From Mediterranea massiliensis (GTDB lineage: Bacteria > Bacteroidota > Bacteroidia > Bacteroidales > Bacteroidaceae): a stretch of 64,000 bases of DNA. A model generated the notes under the pieces. The model was given only the letters and a program-made list of their open reading frames with translations. It had not been told where the DNA came from and did not search any database. This document shows, piece after piece, positions 9,166-17,877 of the stretch. The first letter of the stretch is position 1. The number at the start of each line of letters is the position of its first letter. The position numbers and the translations under genes are program-made. The stretch spans positions 283,709-347,708 of the forward strand of contig SUXZ01000001.1 of NCBI GenBank assembly GCA_015060685.1, in the 5' to 3' direction.

Positions 9166-10371
9166 TTACCAACCCCAAGAAGCGAGGGAGGCGGCGGTGT
9201 ACCACTCGGTTTGCGCGTAGGCGGTATTGAGCGAGGTATTGCCGGTGGGCAGGTAGTGGGAAAGGCCGCAAGTGCCTTCCATAGAGAACATGCCGGAATA
9301 GCTGGAGAAGTTCTTTGGGGTGGTTTGATAGTAAACCATGGCGTCGCCATAGGCTTTTTCCCAATTAGTCCAATCGGCACCGGTGGTGAGAGCTTGGATA
9401 ATTTGCGCCATGTCGTAATAGCCTATTCGGCTACTGGATGATTGCGGGCGTTGGTCGTAATCGAATATTTCGCCTTTAAGGGCGGATAGCTCTTTATCGA
9501 TGGCATTGCTCAATGCGTTGCCGGTGGCTTGTGCCAAAGCGGACAGAGCGGAGGTCTTCAGTACGCCGATGGATACGCCGGCCGTCCAATGGCTATCGCT
9601 ATTTCCCCTTCCGTCGTTATAGAGTGCCTCGTAGGTATTGTAATAGGCTTTCGCTATATCTACGGCGGTATTTCCTTGCTTGAATATGGCGGGCACCATG
9701 GTGTCGTAGGGGGCACCGGGGCCGGGTATTTCGGTGGGCGAAGCGATGATGTAATCGGCCTCGTCGCGAAGGGCGTAGGCGGTTTCGACGGACATCATGA
9801 AGCAGGCATCGAACAGGAGGAAGTCGAGATGGGGCACTGTGGTGAGCACCTCTTTCAGCTCGTCGATGTTGGTGTAGTCGGTTTCTCCCCCACTCTTGTC
9901 CTGACCAATCCAACGGGTGGATGAGGTGAGCGGCATGGGTTTCCATCCTTCGCCGTGCGACCAATAAATCAGGCCGTAGCTCTTGGCGGGATAGTCGGTG
10001 TAGGCCTTGCGGCACACCTCTTTCATGACTTGGGGATTGGTGGATTGCTGCTCTTCGTATTCACGGAGAATCTCTTTCTCTACCAAGCCGTCCTTGCCTT
10101 TCTTTAGGCGGAAAAGTACGGGGGTGGCATTGTCGTCCACGTAAACAAGCAGGTTGTTGATGTCGGTATCGATGGATTTCATGCCCTGGAGCATTTCATC
10201 GACATCGTCGTAGGCAAACGAGCTGAGCGAGTTGTCGGCTACAATGTAGGCAAGCACCGTGCGTTGGGGTTGTTTGACCACCGGCGGTACGGGCTCGTCC
10301 TTATCGTCGCCTCCACATGCGTTGAAGACGAACGAGAGGCCTATGAGCATCGACATCAGTATCTTTTTCAT
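9166..10371 (-). CDS. C11 (clostripain-like) cysteine protease, lipoprotein
   Basis: 401 residues. The N-terminus is a lipoprotein signal (SFVFNACGG, lipid Cys at 19) followed by an acidic and proline-rich linker. The C11 catalytic pair is visible: His139 in YWSHGEGW and Cys190 in LLFDACFM. Upstream, AYIVADNSLS is the usual start of the caspase-like fold. C11 enzymes cut after Arg or Lys and are often calcium-dependent and self-processed. It is the last gene of the rpoD transcription unit, 19 bp after the small secreted protein gene, an unusual place for a protease. Confidence 0.9.
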   Translation of the reverse strand: MKKILMSMLIGLSFVFNACGGDDKDEPVPPVVKQPQRTVLAYIVADNSLSSFAYDDVDEMLQGMKSIDTDINNLLVYVDDNATPVLFRLKKGKDGLVEKEILREYEEQQSTNPQVMKEVCRKAYTDYPAKSYGLIYWSHGEGWKPMPLTSSTRWIGQDKSGGETDYTNIDELKEVLTTVPHLDFLLFDACFMMSVETAYALRDEADYIIASPTEIPGPGAPYDTMVPAIFKQGNTAVDIAKAYYNTYEALYNDGRGNSDSHWTAGVSIGVLKTSALSALAQATGNALSNAIDKELSALKGEIFDYDQRPQSSSSRIGYYDMAQIIQALTTGADWTNWEKAYGDAMVYYQTTPKNFSSYSGMFSMEGTCGLSHYLPTGNTSLNTAYAQTEWYTAASLASWGW

Positions 10372-10390
10372 GCCTTACAGCTTATTGGGG

Positions 10391-10792
10391 TTACTCGGTT
10401 GCGCGCTTGAACTTGAAGTTGGCCGAAGGAATGAGGTTTACCGAAAGAGAAGGGTTCTTTTTGTATCCCTTGATGGTCTTATCCTGTTTCTTCTGCAACT
10501 TTTCCTTGTTGTCCGAGAAGTAGATCATGCAAGTGTAGTTGTCTTGCGCCATCTGGTATTGCATGTACTCTTTCAACTGGTCGCTATACACTTCGCGACG
10601 AAGCAGGAAGCCGTTCTTGTCCAGTTTTACGCTATCCAGCGCCTGAATGTCGGTGTAGTACACCAAGGTGTCGCTAAACGAGGCGGCCACGCCGAAGAGA
10701 TAGACCTCTTTCTCTTTTTGCTTCTTGCCTATAAAGCCTGTGCAGACGATGAACAAAAGCATTAGGGCCAATAGTGAACGTAGTTGTTTCAT
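10391..10792 (-). CDS. Small secreted protein of unknown function
   Basis: 133 residues. It starts with a hydrophobic signal or anchor (LRSLLALMLLFIVCTGFIG) and continues with a basic, hydrophilic domain with YLFGVAASFSDTLVYYTDIQ and a C-terminal stretch KKNPSLSVNLIPSANF. I do not recognise a named domain. It lies 18 bp after rpoD and 19 bp before the C11 protease gene, which suggests co-expression with both. The resemblance to a conserved Bacteroidales hypothetical next to rpoD is from memory and unverified. Confidence 0.7.
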   Translation of the reverse strand: MKQLRSLLALMLLFIVCTGFIGKKQKEKEVYLFGVAASFSDTLVYYTDIQALDSVKLDKNGFLLRREVYSDQLKEYMQYQMAQDNYTCMIYFSDNKEKLQKKQDKTIKGYKKNPSLSVNLIPSANFKFKRATE

Positions 10793-10810
10793 GCTGACAA
10801 AGTGTATGGT

Positions 10811-11671
10811 TTATCCTAAATATGATTTAAGCAATTTGCTTCGGTTGCTTTGACGCAAGCGACGAATGGCCTTTTCCTTGATTTGACGCACGCGTTCGCG
10901 TGTGAGGCCGAACTTGTCGCCAATCTCTTCGAGAGTCATCTCTTGCTGGCCGATGCCGAAGAACATCTGGATGATTTCCTTTTCGCGTTCGGTCAAGGTA
11001 GAGAGGGCACGGTCGATTTCGCGTGCAAGCGATTCGTTTACCAACGTGCGGTCGGCCATGGGCGAATCGTCGTTTACCAACACGTCCAAAAGGCTATTGT
11101 CTTCGCCCTCTACGAAGGGGGCATCTACCGAAATATGACGACCGGATACCTTCAAGGTGTCCGAAATCTTATCTACGGGTATATCGAGCTCGTCGGCCAG
11201 CTCTTCGGGCGACGGACGGCGTTCGTTCTCTTGTTCGAATTTAGAGAAGGCCTTGCTGATTTTGTTCAATGAGCCTACTTGGTTCAAAGGCAAGCGCACA
11301 ATGCGCGATTGCTCGGCCAAGGCTTGAAGGATGGATTGGCGAATCCACCATACGGCGTAACTGATGAACTTGAAACCGCGTGTCTCGTCAAACTTCTCGG
11401 CGGCTTTAATCAAGCCCAGGTTTCCTTCGTTAATCAAGTCGGGCAGGCTGAGTCCTTGGTTTTGGTATTGCTTGGCCACAGATACTACGAAACGAAGGTT
11501 GGCACGTGTCAGTTTCTCCAAAGCAACACGGTCGCCCTTGCGGATGCGTTGCGCCAACTCTACTTCTTCTTCTACCGTAATCAAATCTTCACGACCAATC
11601 TCTTGCAAGTACTTGTCGAGCGAAGCACTTTCTCTATTGGTAATACTCTTTGTAATTTTTAGCTGTCTCAT
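10811..11671 (-). CDS. rpoD: Primary sigma factor (sigma-70 family)
   Basis: 286 residues, the short form typical of Bacteroidetes, without the long region 1.1 of E. coli RpoD. Region 1.2 is around [10 protein letters not shown], region 2 shows [18 protein letters not shown] and [13 protein letters not shown], and region 4.2 ends with [19 protein letters not shown]. This factor recognises the -33 TTTG / -7 TAnnTTTG promoters seen across the window. A matching -7 box lies upstream. Two genes follow within 20 bp each: an unknown secreted protein and a C11 protease. Confidence 0.96.
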   Translation of the reverse strand: MRQLKITKSITNRESASLDKYLQEIGREDLITVEEEVELAQRIRKGDRVALEKLTRANLRFVVSVAKQYQNQGLSLPDLINEGNLGLIKAAEKFDETRGFKFISYAVWWIRQSILQALAEQSRIVRLPLNQVGSLNKISKAFSKFEQENERRPSPEELADELDIPVDKISDTLKVSGRHISVDAPFVEGEDNSLLDVLVNDDSPMADRTLVNESLAREIDRALSTLTEREKEIIQMFFGIGQQEMTLEEIGDKFGLTRERVRQIKEKAIRRLRQSNRSKLLKSYLG

Positions 11672-11694
11672 TCCTTCTTATACAGATTAGGGTG

Positions 11695-11702
11695 CAAAGA
11701 TA
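11695..11702 (-). promoter_or_regulatory. -7 box of the rpoD unit
   Basis: Minus-strand TATCTTTG, an exact TAnnTTTG match, 24 bp upstream of the rpoD start codon. Confidence 0.55.
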
Positions 11703-11777
11703 CAACAAATTATTTGGATAAGCGGCAGAAAACTTTGATTTTTTAACTTTGTTCGTGCGCGAGGAGGCATGAAAGCA

Positions 11778-11808
11778 TAAAAAAAGCGGCCACCGTAGTA
11801 GCCGCCCA
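11778..11808 (-). terminator. Terminator after tRNA-Arg
   Basis: On the minus strand GCGGC and GCCGC arms enclose TACTACGGTG and are followed by a run of seven T residues. It sits directly after the tRNA 3' end. Confidence 0.75.
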
Positions 11809-11809
11809 G

Positions 11810-11883
<74 letters not shown>

Positions 11884-11901
11884 ATCCTTAAAATTTCGGT
11901 G

Positions 11902-11909
11902 CAAAGGTA
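11902..11909 (-). promoter_or_regulatory. -7 box of tRNA-Arg
   Basis: Minus-strand TACCTTTG, 18 bp before the tRNA 5' end. The same octamer precedes tRNA-Asp. Confidence 0.6.
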
Positions 11910-11964
11910 CGCATTTTTATTGAACGTGCAAGTAATCGGACCGAAATCTTTTCCCAATTGGGCT

Positions 11965-12765
11965 TTAATTGCGTATCACACGAGTAAATTCGGGTGCTTT
12001 ATCTGCTTGAACAGTAACCAAAACAACACTTTCGGATGCCGAGCCGTCCATGTTTTGGCTGGTGGCCACGAAACGATAATCGGTTCCTTGAGGAGTGGTG
12101 CGCTTGCCTACGGTAACAGGTGTACCCAACGGGAATTGATAGCTTGAGCAGGCAGCATCGAAGATTGCGGCCTCTTCTTCGGTAACGGGCGCTTGTTCAG
12201 AGTAGTCAGCATATGCCTCTACCTGGCCGTCGATGTATCCGTTCAACACCAGGAAGCGATAGATTTCGTCGGGTGCTGCACCTACGCGAGCCGTACGCAC
12301 GCCATAGCCTTCGGCCACCTCGGCATTGGGTTCGTGCTTGCAGATGTCGGCTACGGCCGTTTCCAATCCACCGCTACCAAAGGTACAGAAAGGCACAATC
12401 TTCTTGCCCGAGAAATCGTACTCTGCAAGCAATCCCATCATAGGTAATGCGCAAGTGCCAAACCAAATGGGGCAACCCAAATAAACCACGTCATATTGAG
12501 CCAAATCTACGTCAATGGGATTTACGGCGGGAACGATGCCGTTCTTCATCTCCTCCTGACAACGTTGGATGGTTTCGGCATACGAGCCGTTGTATGCCTC
12601 TACGGCATCGAATTTCACGATGTCGGCACCGGTAAGGCGTTGAATCTCTTCGGCTACCGCTTGTGTGGTACCTGTTTGCGAGTAGTACAACACCAAGGCC
12701 TTGTTCTTTTCAGTCGAACATGAGGCCAACAAAATCAATGAGAATAAAAATGATAAGTATTTCAT
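11965..12765 (-). CDS. Flavodoxin-like lipoprotein
   Basis: 266 residues. A lipoprotein signal ends at LLASC (lipid Cys at 16). The flavodoxin domain follows with the FMN phosphate loop YYSQTGTTQAVAEEI at about 27-41 and YLGCPIWFGTCALPM in the middle. A C-terminal tail of about 80 residues beyond the flavodoxin fold is of unknown nature. Exported flavodoxin-like proteins are uncommon compared with cytosolic flavodoxins, and this one would act in the periplasm or at the outer membrane. It lies 19 bp after the response regulator gene and is the last gene of the kinase-regulator unit. Confidence 0.85.
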   Translation of the reverse strand: MKYLSFLFSLILLASCSTEKNKALVLYYSQTGTTQAVAEEIQRLTGADIVKFDAVEAYNGSYAETIQRCQEEMKNGIVPAVNPIDVDLAQYDVVYLGCPIWFGTCALPMMGLLAEYDFSGKKIVPFCTFGSGGLETAVADICKHEPNAEVAEGYGVRTARVGAAPDEIYRFLVLNGYIDGQVEAYADYSEQAPVTEEEAAIFDAACSSYQFPLGTPVTVGKRTTPQGTDYRFVATSQNMDGSASESVVLVTVQADKAPEFTRVIRN

Positions 12766-12784
12766 AAGTTTAAAAATTAAAGTG

Positions 12785-13507
12785 TTATTCGTCGTCGGGT
12801 TGTAATTTGTCGAGTGAGAGGATGCGCATTTCGAGTGCCCTCACCACCAATCGGATGGCGTTCACGCCCACTCTCTCTTCGGGTGCAAACAGGCGGTTGA
12901 CCAATTCGTTCTGACGTTTTTCCAACGATTTGATGCCAAACGGCATGCCTTTCAGATTGGTTATCATCTCCTTGGTGTAGCCCAATGCCAAGTGACGAAG
13001 GAAGCGCTCGTCGTACTCGTCTATCTCGTAGTTGATGAATGCCTCCTGGCGCTTGGTGTCGGCCAATACGGCTTTGGTAAAACGCTCTACAATCTTCTCC
13101 AAGATGGGTTGGTTGAACACCCACTTCTTGCCGTCGATAACCGATTGCACGTCGTTGTTTGTCAACAATTCTCCTGTCTTCAAGATGATGCCCACCGCAC
13201 CGGCTTCGAGTGCATCTACCCAAAGTTTTTCGTTCAGCACCTCGCCGGTAAATATCAGTACCTTTACCGTTGGGTAGCGTTTGGTTACGTTGCGGCAAAT
13301 GTCCACACCAATGGTTGTAGAGCCTCCCAAGCCAAGGTCGAGCAGCACCATGTCGGGTGTCTCCTTCTCAATCAACGGCCAGAAGTCTTCTTCTGTCATG
13401 GCGGTACCAATTACCTCGGCATTCGGAATTTCGTGTCTGAAAATCTCTTCCGTACCTTTCAGTTCAAGCTTTACATCTTCAACAATAATTACTCTGAATT
13501 TTTCCAT
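12785..13507 (-). CDS. Response regulator with LuxR-like C-terminal domain
   Basis: 240 residues. The receiver domain (1-125) has the acidic pair Glu10/Asp11, the phospho-acceptor Asp57 in MVLLDLGLG, Thr87 in LIFTGE and Lys110 in IILKTGE, so it looks active. The C-terminal part (about 160-235) has ERFLRHLALGYTKEMITNL, a helix-turn-helix resembling LuxR/NarL domains with an unusual extended recognition segment. I recall such C-terminal domains being filed under DUF5932 in Bacteroides, unverified. It lies 42 bp after the giant sensor kinase gene and is its obvious partner; its target genes are unknown. Confidence 0.88.
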   Translation of the reverse strand: MEKFRVIIVEDVKLELKGTEEIFRHEIPNAEVIGTAMTEEDFWPLIEKETPDMVLLDLGLGGSTTIGVDICRNVTKRYPTVKVLIFTGEVLNEKLWVDALEAGAVGIILKTGELLTNNDVQSVIDGKKWVFNQPILEKIVERFTKAVLADTKRQEAFINYEIDEYDERFLRHLALGYTKEMITNLKGMPFGIKSLEKRQNELVNRLFAPEERVGVNAIRLVVRALEMRILSLDKLQPDDE

Positions 13508-13527
13508 TATCTATGTTGTTTATTTGT

Positions 13528-13556
13528 TTTTCACTAACTCACTAACTCACTAACTT
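13528..13556. repeat. 8-bp ACTAACTC tandem repeat
   Basis: About three and a half copies of ACTAACTC (minus strand GAGTTAGT) sit between the kinase and regulator genes and overlap the kinase stop region. Same unit type as the 322-376 spacer. Confidence 0.65.
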
Positions 13557-16500
13557 CCCGGCAACGTGAAGTAAACGGTGAATCCACCACCCTGATGCAC
13601 CTCGGCATTGATGCGGCATCCGCGTCGTCCGGCATACTCGTCGTGGTCGCGTATAATCTGCTTGCAAAGCAAATACTCGGTACCTTTCAGTGCGTCGTGT
13701 TCGCCCTGCTTCATGCGGCTCAAGTCGGGGTAGAAGAGTTGTGTAAGCACCTCTTTCGATAACGTGCGCCGGTGGTCGATGAACGAGAAGCGCACAAAGT
13801 CGCCGTCGCGTTCGGCCATCAACGTCAATGCACCGTTTACAGGCAAGGTCAGCGCCTCATCTATCAGTTTTTCCCACAAGTAGTTCAGTTGATGCTTGTC
13901 GCCCACCACCACCGCGTCGATGGGCAATAGCTTCAGTTCGAGCATGGTGCCTGTGCCCTTGGTACGCTTGTCGAGGTATTGGCGTGCGTGCGCCATCACC
14001 TCCTCTACCGATAGCTTCGAGCGTCTGAAAGTTACCTCCTCCATCTGTCGCGAAGCACATTGGCTGAGCAACGTATAAACCCCTTTGTAGTGGGCAATCA
14101 GTTCGCTGATGGATGTCACCACCTCAACCTCTTCGGCTTGCGGCAACGCCTCGTTTTGCAAACGGCTGATGAGTTGCTTGATGCGGTTGGGATAGTAGAT
14201 GGTTTCGTGCTTAATGGCCGACAAACAGTTGTCCAACACCTGATTTTGCACATAGAGTTGGCTGTCTTCCCACGAGGCGCGTCGGTTGTCGTCTTGCACC
14301 TCTTCGATTAGGGTGTATTGGTTGGACAGCTTCACCACCGCATTGTAGAGCACGATGGAGAGGTAGCGCACAAGCAGTTGGAGTAACAAGCGTTTGGTGG
14401 GCTGCATACCCTTTCCGTCCATACAGATGGCCATGCTACCGATGCACATCTTACGTTGGCTCACCTCCGCCACTAACGGATAGGCATGCCATTGCTCTTG
14501 CGTCAGGGCGATGCCTGCCTCGTGTGTCTGCTTCATTAAAGCCTCCACCTCGTTGTCCACGGGTTGGTTGTCCATAGTGGCAAAGCTCATCTGTCCGGTC
14601 GATTCGCGGCTAATGGCTATCGCCACCTGGCGCGTGCCAAACAGGCGTCCGAAAGGCTCGCTCATCTGCGTAAGGATGTGTTGGGGTATCTCCTTCAGGC
14701 TCTCCTCCTCGCTCAGCAACGTCTCTTCATCGTCCTTCAGGATGGTGGTTTGCGATGCCTCGGACACGGCTTGATAGATTTTCAGCAAGCGGCTCATGTG
14801 GCGTTGTTCGCGTTGGCGCGGACGATAATATAATAGGTAGTAGCCCATGGGCATGGTGAGCAGCAAGAAGAGGATGATGGATAGCAACGCCAACTTCTGT
14901 GTGGCACTACGTTGCAATCGTTCGAAGTAGCTACCCAACGACTGGTCTTCGCCCAGCAATTTGTATAGCGATGTGTAGGCCTTGTTGTTATAGTCGTACT
15001 CCTCCAATCGGTTCAATGCCAGGCAAGCCACCGCCGCCTCGTTTCGGATATCCAGAATGATGTGGAAGTCGGTATCGTAAGTGCTTGCCCACCAAGCAAG
15101 TTCGGCCGGTTCGTCCGTGCCGGCAAACAACAACGGGCGGTCTGGTGTTTCGGCATATTGCTCGTAGTGTTTGTTCAGGCATTGCAAAGCCGAATCCACG
15201 TAGCAGATGGTTTGCTCGTAAAGGCCGTCGATGTTGGCGTAATAGGCATCGTTGGCAAAGTCGGATGCCTGGTCGAGCAATGCCTCGTATTCGGCCGACC
15301 ATGTTTGTTGGGGTGCCTCCTCCTCTACCTTCGGGGTGCATGCCTGCATCATCGTCATCACACCGACAAGGCATGCCATAAACACTCTTTTCGCCCCCAA
15401 CGGCAAGCGGAAGTAGAAACGGCTACCCTTGCCCGGCTGGCTCTCCACACGGAAACACGACACACCAAACAGGGCATTCGTCTTGCGATACTTCTCGATG
15501 ATGCCTTTGCAATTCATCAGCCCGAAGCCGCTACCCTTGTTTTGCTTCAACCGCTCTACATCGTCAGCCGTATCCATGCCGATATCCTTGGGGTTGTATA
15601 TCTTCTCGTCCACAATGCGTTTCACGTCGGCTTCCGACAATCCGCATCCCGTGTCGCTGACCGATATCTCCACATACTCTTCCGCCTGCTCGGCATAAAT
15701 CTTCACCTCTCCGCCTTCGGGGGTATATTTGCGTGCATTCTCGGCCAGGGTGTTTATCATGAAGAGCGTCAGTGCCTTGTCGGCCTTCACTACGGCATCG
15801 GTCGGCACCACCTCCAACGAGAGCTGCTTCATCTTGAACGATCGTCCGCCCTTTTGCATGATGTCGAACAGTTCGCTCAACTCAAATGATTCGATGTGTA
15901 GGTTCAGCGAGCCTTGACGCATCTTTATCCAAAGTGCCAGGATGTCGTTGTATTCGTTGATAACCGTCACCAGCTCGTCGATGTAGGCATACTTCTCGCG
16001 CTTCACCTCATCGTTGGCAATGAAGCCTTTGTTCAATAGCTTGTCCACCTCGTTCACTATGCGGTCGATGTAGGGTTGTATGCCTGTCACAATGTTCAGA
16101 CACGCCTTTTTCATCAAGTTTTGGCGTTTGTTTCCGGCAATGTGTTGCTCGTGGATGTAGCGTTGCTTCTCCAATCGCTTCTGCTCGTCGCCAAGCGCCA
16201 CCGAGTTGATGCCATTCTCTATGGCCCATTTGATATAGGGATTTATCGCGTTCAGCAACGCCTTTTCTTCGGCATTCGTTCCACCTTCCAACGTCAGGGA
16301 CTGCTCTTCTATGCGACATGCCTTGCCGCCAAACATCCCTTCAAGATGTGGTTTCAGGCACTCTTCGATGGCCGCTACCACCTCTTCCTGACTTTGTGCG
16401 TTGGTGGGTATGGCCGATGTGATGCGTTGCGAAATCTCTTGCAGATGTTGCAAGTGGTTCAAGTGTTGGCGGTTGCGTTGCGTAGCCTTCCGATTGAAGA

Positions 16501-17758
16501 GGAGGAAGAAGAGAATCACCAATACCGACACGGCCACCACGCCCGCCAACATGCCGGTAAGCCGTGCCGATTCCGCCTCAAGCGCTTGCAAACGGCTCTC
16601 CATCTCCTTGTCCTGGCGCGTCTCGTCGAGCAAATCCAGGTAATCGTTCCGGTAGCGGTCGGATGTTGCTTTGTCGCCCAAACCGGCATACGCCACGCTC
16701 AGTTGCTCGTTGATGTCCGTCTCCACCGCCGTGTTCCATTCGTCGTTCAGTAGCGATGTACCCTTGTCCAGATATTCGATGGCCTCCTGATAGCGTCCGT
16801 TCCGGTTCAGGTATTTCGCCATCACTACGCAAGTGGCCGCTTGTTGGAACTCGTCGCCATAGGCCTCGAACATCTGCAAAGCCTGTTCGCCCAATCGGTA
16901 GGCTATCAGCGAATCGCCCTCGGGCGAAAGCAACCTGAAGGCGGTGGGGCGTTGTTCGCCATAAAAAAGTCGCGCCTCGTCGCTCACCAGCAGATTGGCA
17001 AGCCCCTTCAAGCTACCTCCGATATAGTAATCATACCCCTTGCGGGTAGATAGCAGCCACACATAGTATAGTGCATCAAACTGACACAAGCGTTGCTCCT
17101 CAATCGTCTCTTCGTTGCACAACCCTATCCGCCCTTTCAGGTAGTTGTATTGCAACAACTGGTTGGTATCGGCCTGCAACGCCTCGCCACGCGGCACCAA
17201 GTCAGCATTTTGTGCCGCCTCCTCGTATTGTTGCAAGTACGAATAGTATTGTGCCGACACCATGTAGAATTCGCATCGTGCCTCGAAGAATCGACGTTTG
17301 CGATGTTCGTCCCAAGCCTCCATGTCGGTCTGTTTCAGCTCATCGAGCAAGCGCAACGCCTTCAGCCGGCACTCATAGAACTCCTTGTTTTGTGAGGTGC
17401 GTTGATAGATACGCATCTTTCCCACGTAAGCCAACAGGGTTTCCAAATCGTCTTGAGCCGTAGTCATCGCCAGGTCGTACAACCCGTGCGCCTCATCGTA
17501 GTCTTGCCTTACAAACGCCACTTCGCCCAGCAAGTTATAGGCCTCTGCCCTTCCCTTGGCATCGTTTTGCGCAACACTTAGTGCCGAATCGGCCCACGCC
17601 TCCGCCTGCGCCAGGTCTTTATACATATAGGTATAGGCACGTCCGTTCAACTCGTTCACGCGTTGAACCTCCGCCTCCGAACCACGTCTTGTACAGACCA
17701 TCATCAGCCCCAAAAACAGACAAGGCAGCACCAACTTTGCTAAAAACTTCAATTTCAT
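13550..17758 (-). CDS. Giant two-half sensor histidine kinase (TPR sensor)
   Basis: 1402 residues that read as two sensor kinases in tandem. First half: export signal or anchor (1-22), TPR-like helical sensor (about 30-380), membrane helix (401-421), a DHp-like helical region without a clear H-box, and an intact ATPase domain with N-box Asn674, G1 DTGCG (702-706) and G2 GSGFG (742-746). Second half: a new hydrophobic segment ending in MMQAC (792-807), a short extracytoplasmic domain, a membrane helix (956-977), a GAF-like stretch, a clear H-box SAIKHETIYYPNR (His1184), then an ATPase-like end lacking the N-box Asn and G1/G2 glycines. Resembles DUF5112/DUF5113-annotated Bacteroides kinases, from memory. 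Pairs with the regulator gene 42 bp downstream. A TAGTTTTG box only 5 bp before the start codon would imply an almost leaderless mRNA. Confidence 0.88.
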   Translation of the reverse strand: MKLKFLAKLVLPCLFLGLMMVCTRRGSEAEVQRVNELNGRAYTYMYKDLAQAEAWADSALSVAQNDAKGRAEAYNLLGEVAFVRQDYDEAHGLYDLAMTTAQDDLETLLAYVGKMRIYQRTSQNKEFYECRLKALRLLDELKQTDMEAWDEHRKRRFFEARCEFYMVSAQYYSYLQQYEEAAQNADLVPRGEALQADTNQLLQYNYLKGRIGLCNEETIEEQRLCQFDALYYVWLLSTRKGYDYYIGGSLKGLANLLVSDEARLFYGEQRPTAFRLLSPEGDSLIAYRLGEQALQMFEAYGDEFQQAATCVVMAKYLNRNGRYQEAIEYLDKGTSLLNDEWNTAVETDINEQLSVAYAGLGDKATSDRYRNDYLDLLDETRQDKEMESRLQALEAESARLTGMLAGVVAVSVLVILFFLLFNRKATQRNRQHLNHLQHLQEISQRITSAIPTNAQSQEEVVAAIEECLKPHLEGMFGGKACRIEEQSLTLEGGTNAEEKALLNAINPYIKWAIENGINSVALGDEQKRLEKQRYIHEQHIAGNKRQNLMKKACLNIVTGIQPYIDRIVNEVDKLLNKGFIANDEVKREKYAYIDELVTVINEYNDILALWIKMRQGSLNLHIESFELSELFDIMQKGGRSFKMKQLSLEVVPTDAVVKADKALTLFMINTLAENARKYTPEGGEVKIYAEQAEEYVEISVSDTGCGLSEADVKRIVDEKIYNPKDIGMDTADDVERLKQNKGSGFGLMNCKGIIEKYRKTNALFGVSCFRVESQPGKGSRFYFRLPLGAKRVFMACLVGVMTMMQACTPKVEEEAPQQTWSAEYEALLDQASDFANDAYYANIDGLYEQTICYVDSALQCLNKHYEQYAETPDRPLLFAGTDEPAELAWWASTYDTDFHIILDIRNEAAVACLALNRLEEYDYNNKAYTSLYKLLGEDQSLGSYFERLQRSATQKLALLSIILFLLLTMPMGYYLLYYRPRQREQRHMSRLLKIYQAVSEASQTTILKDDEETLLSEEESLKEIPQHILTQMSEPFGRLFGTRQVAIAISRESTGQMSFATMDNQPVDNEVEALMKQTHEAGIALTQEQWHAYPLVAEVSQRKMCIGSMAICMDGKGMQPTKRLLLQLLVRYLSIVLYNAVVKLSNQYTLIEEVQDDNRRASWEDSQLYVQNQVLDNCLSAIKHETIYYPNRIKQLISRLQNEALPQAEEVEVVTSISELIAHYKGVYTLLSQCASRQMEEVTFRRSKLSVEEVMAHARQYLDKRTKGTGTMLELKLLPIDAVVVGDKHQLNYLWEKLIDEALTLPVNGALTLMAERDGDFVRFSFIDHRRTLSKEVLTQLFYPDLSRMKQGEHDALKGTEYLLCKQIIRDHDEYAGRRGCRINAEVHQGGGFTVYFTLPGS

Positions 17759-17762
17759 TAAG

Positions 17763-17770
17763 CAAAACTA
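17763..17770 (-). promoter_or_regulatory. Possible -7 box of the sensor kinase unit
   Basis: Minus-strand TAGTTTTG matches TAnnTTTG but lies only 5 bp before the ATG, so either the transcript is nearly leaderless or the match is accidental. Confidence 0.35.
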
Positions 17771-17834
17771 CAAATAATTCTTCAAAGAAAAATATTTTTC
17801 TTCAATAACGATACAATATCTATTAATAAATTTA

Positions 17835-17842
17835 TACCTTTG
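17835..17842 (+). promoter_or_regulatory. -7 box of prs
   Basis: TACCTTTG, an exact match to TAnnTTTG, 36 bp before the prs ATG. Confidence 0.55.
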
Positions 17843-17877
17843 CATCAAATTAATAAATAGTAACAACTATTATCAAA

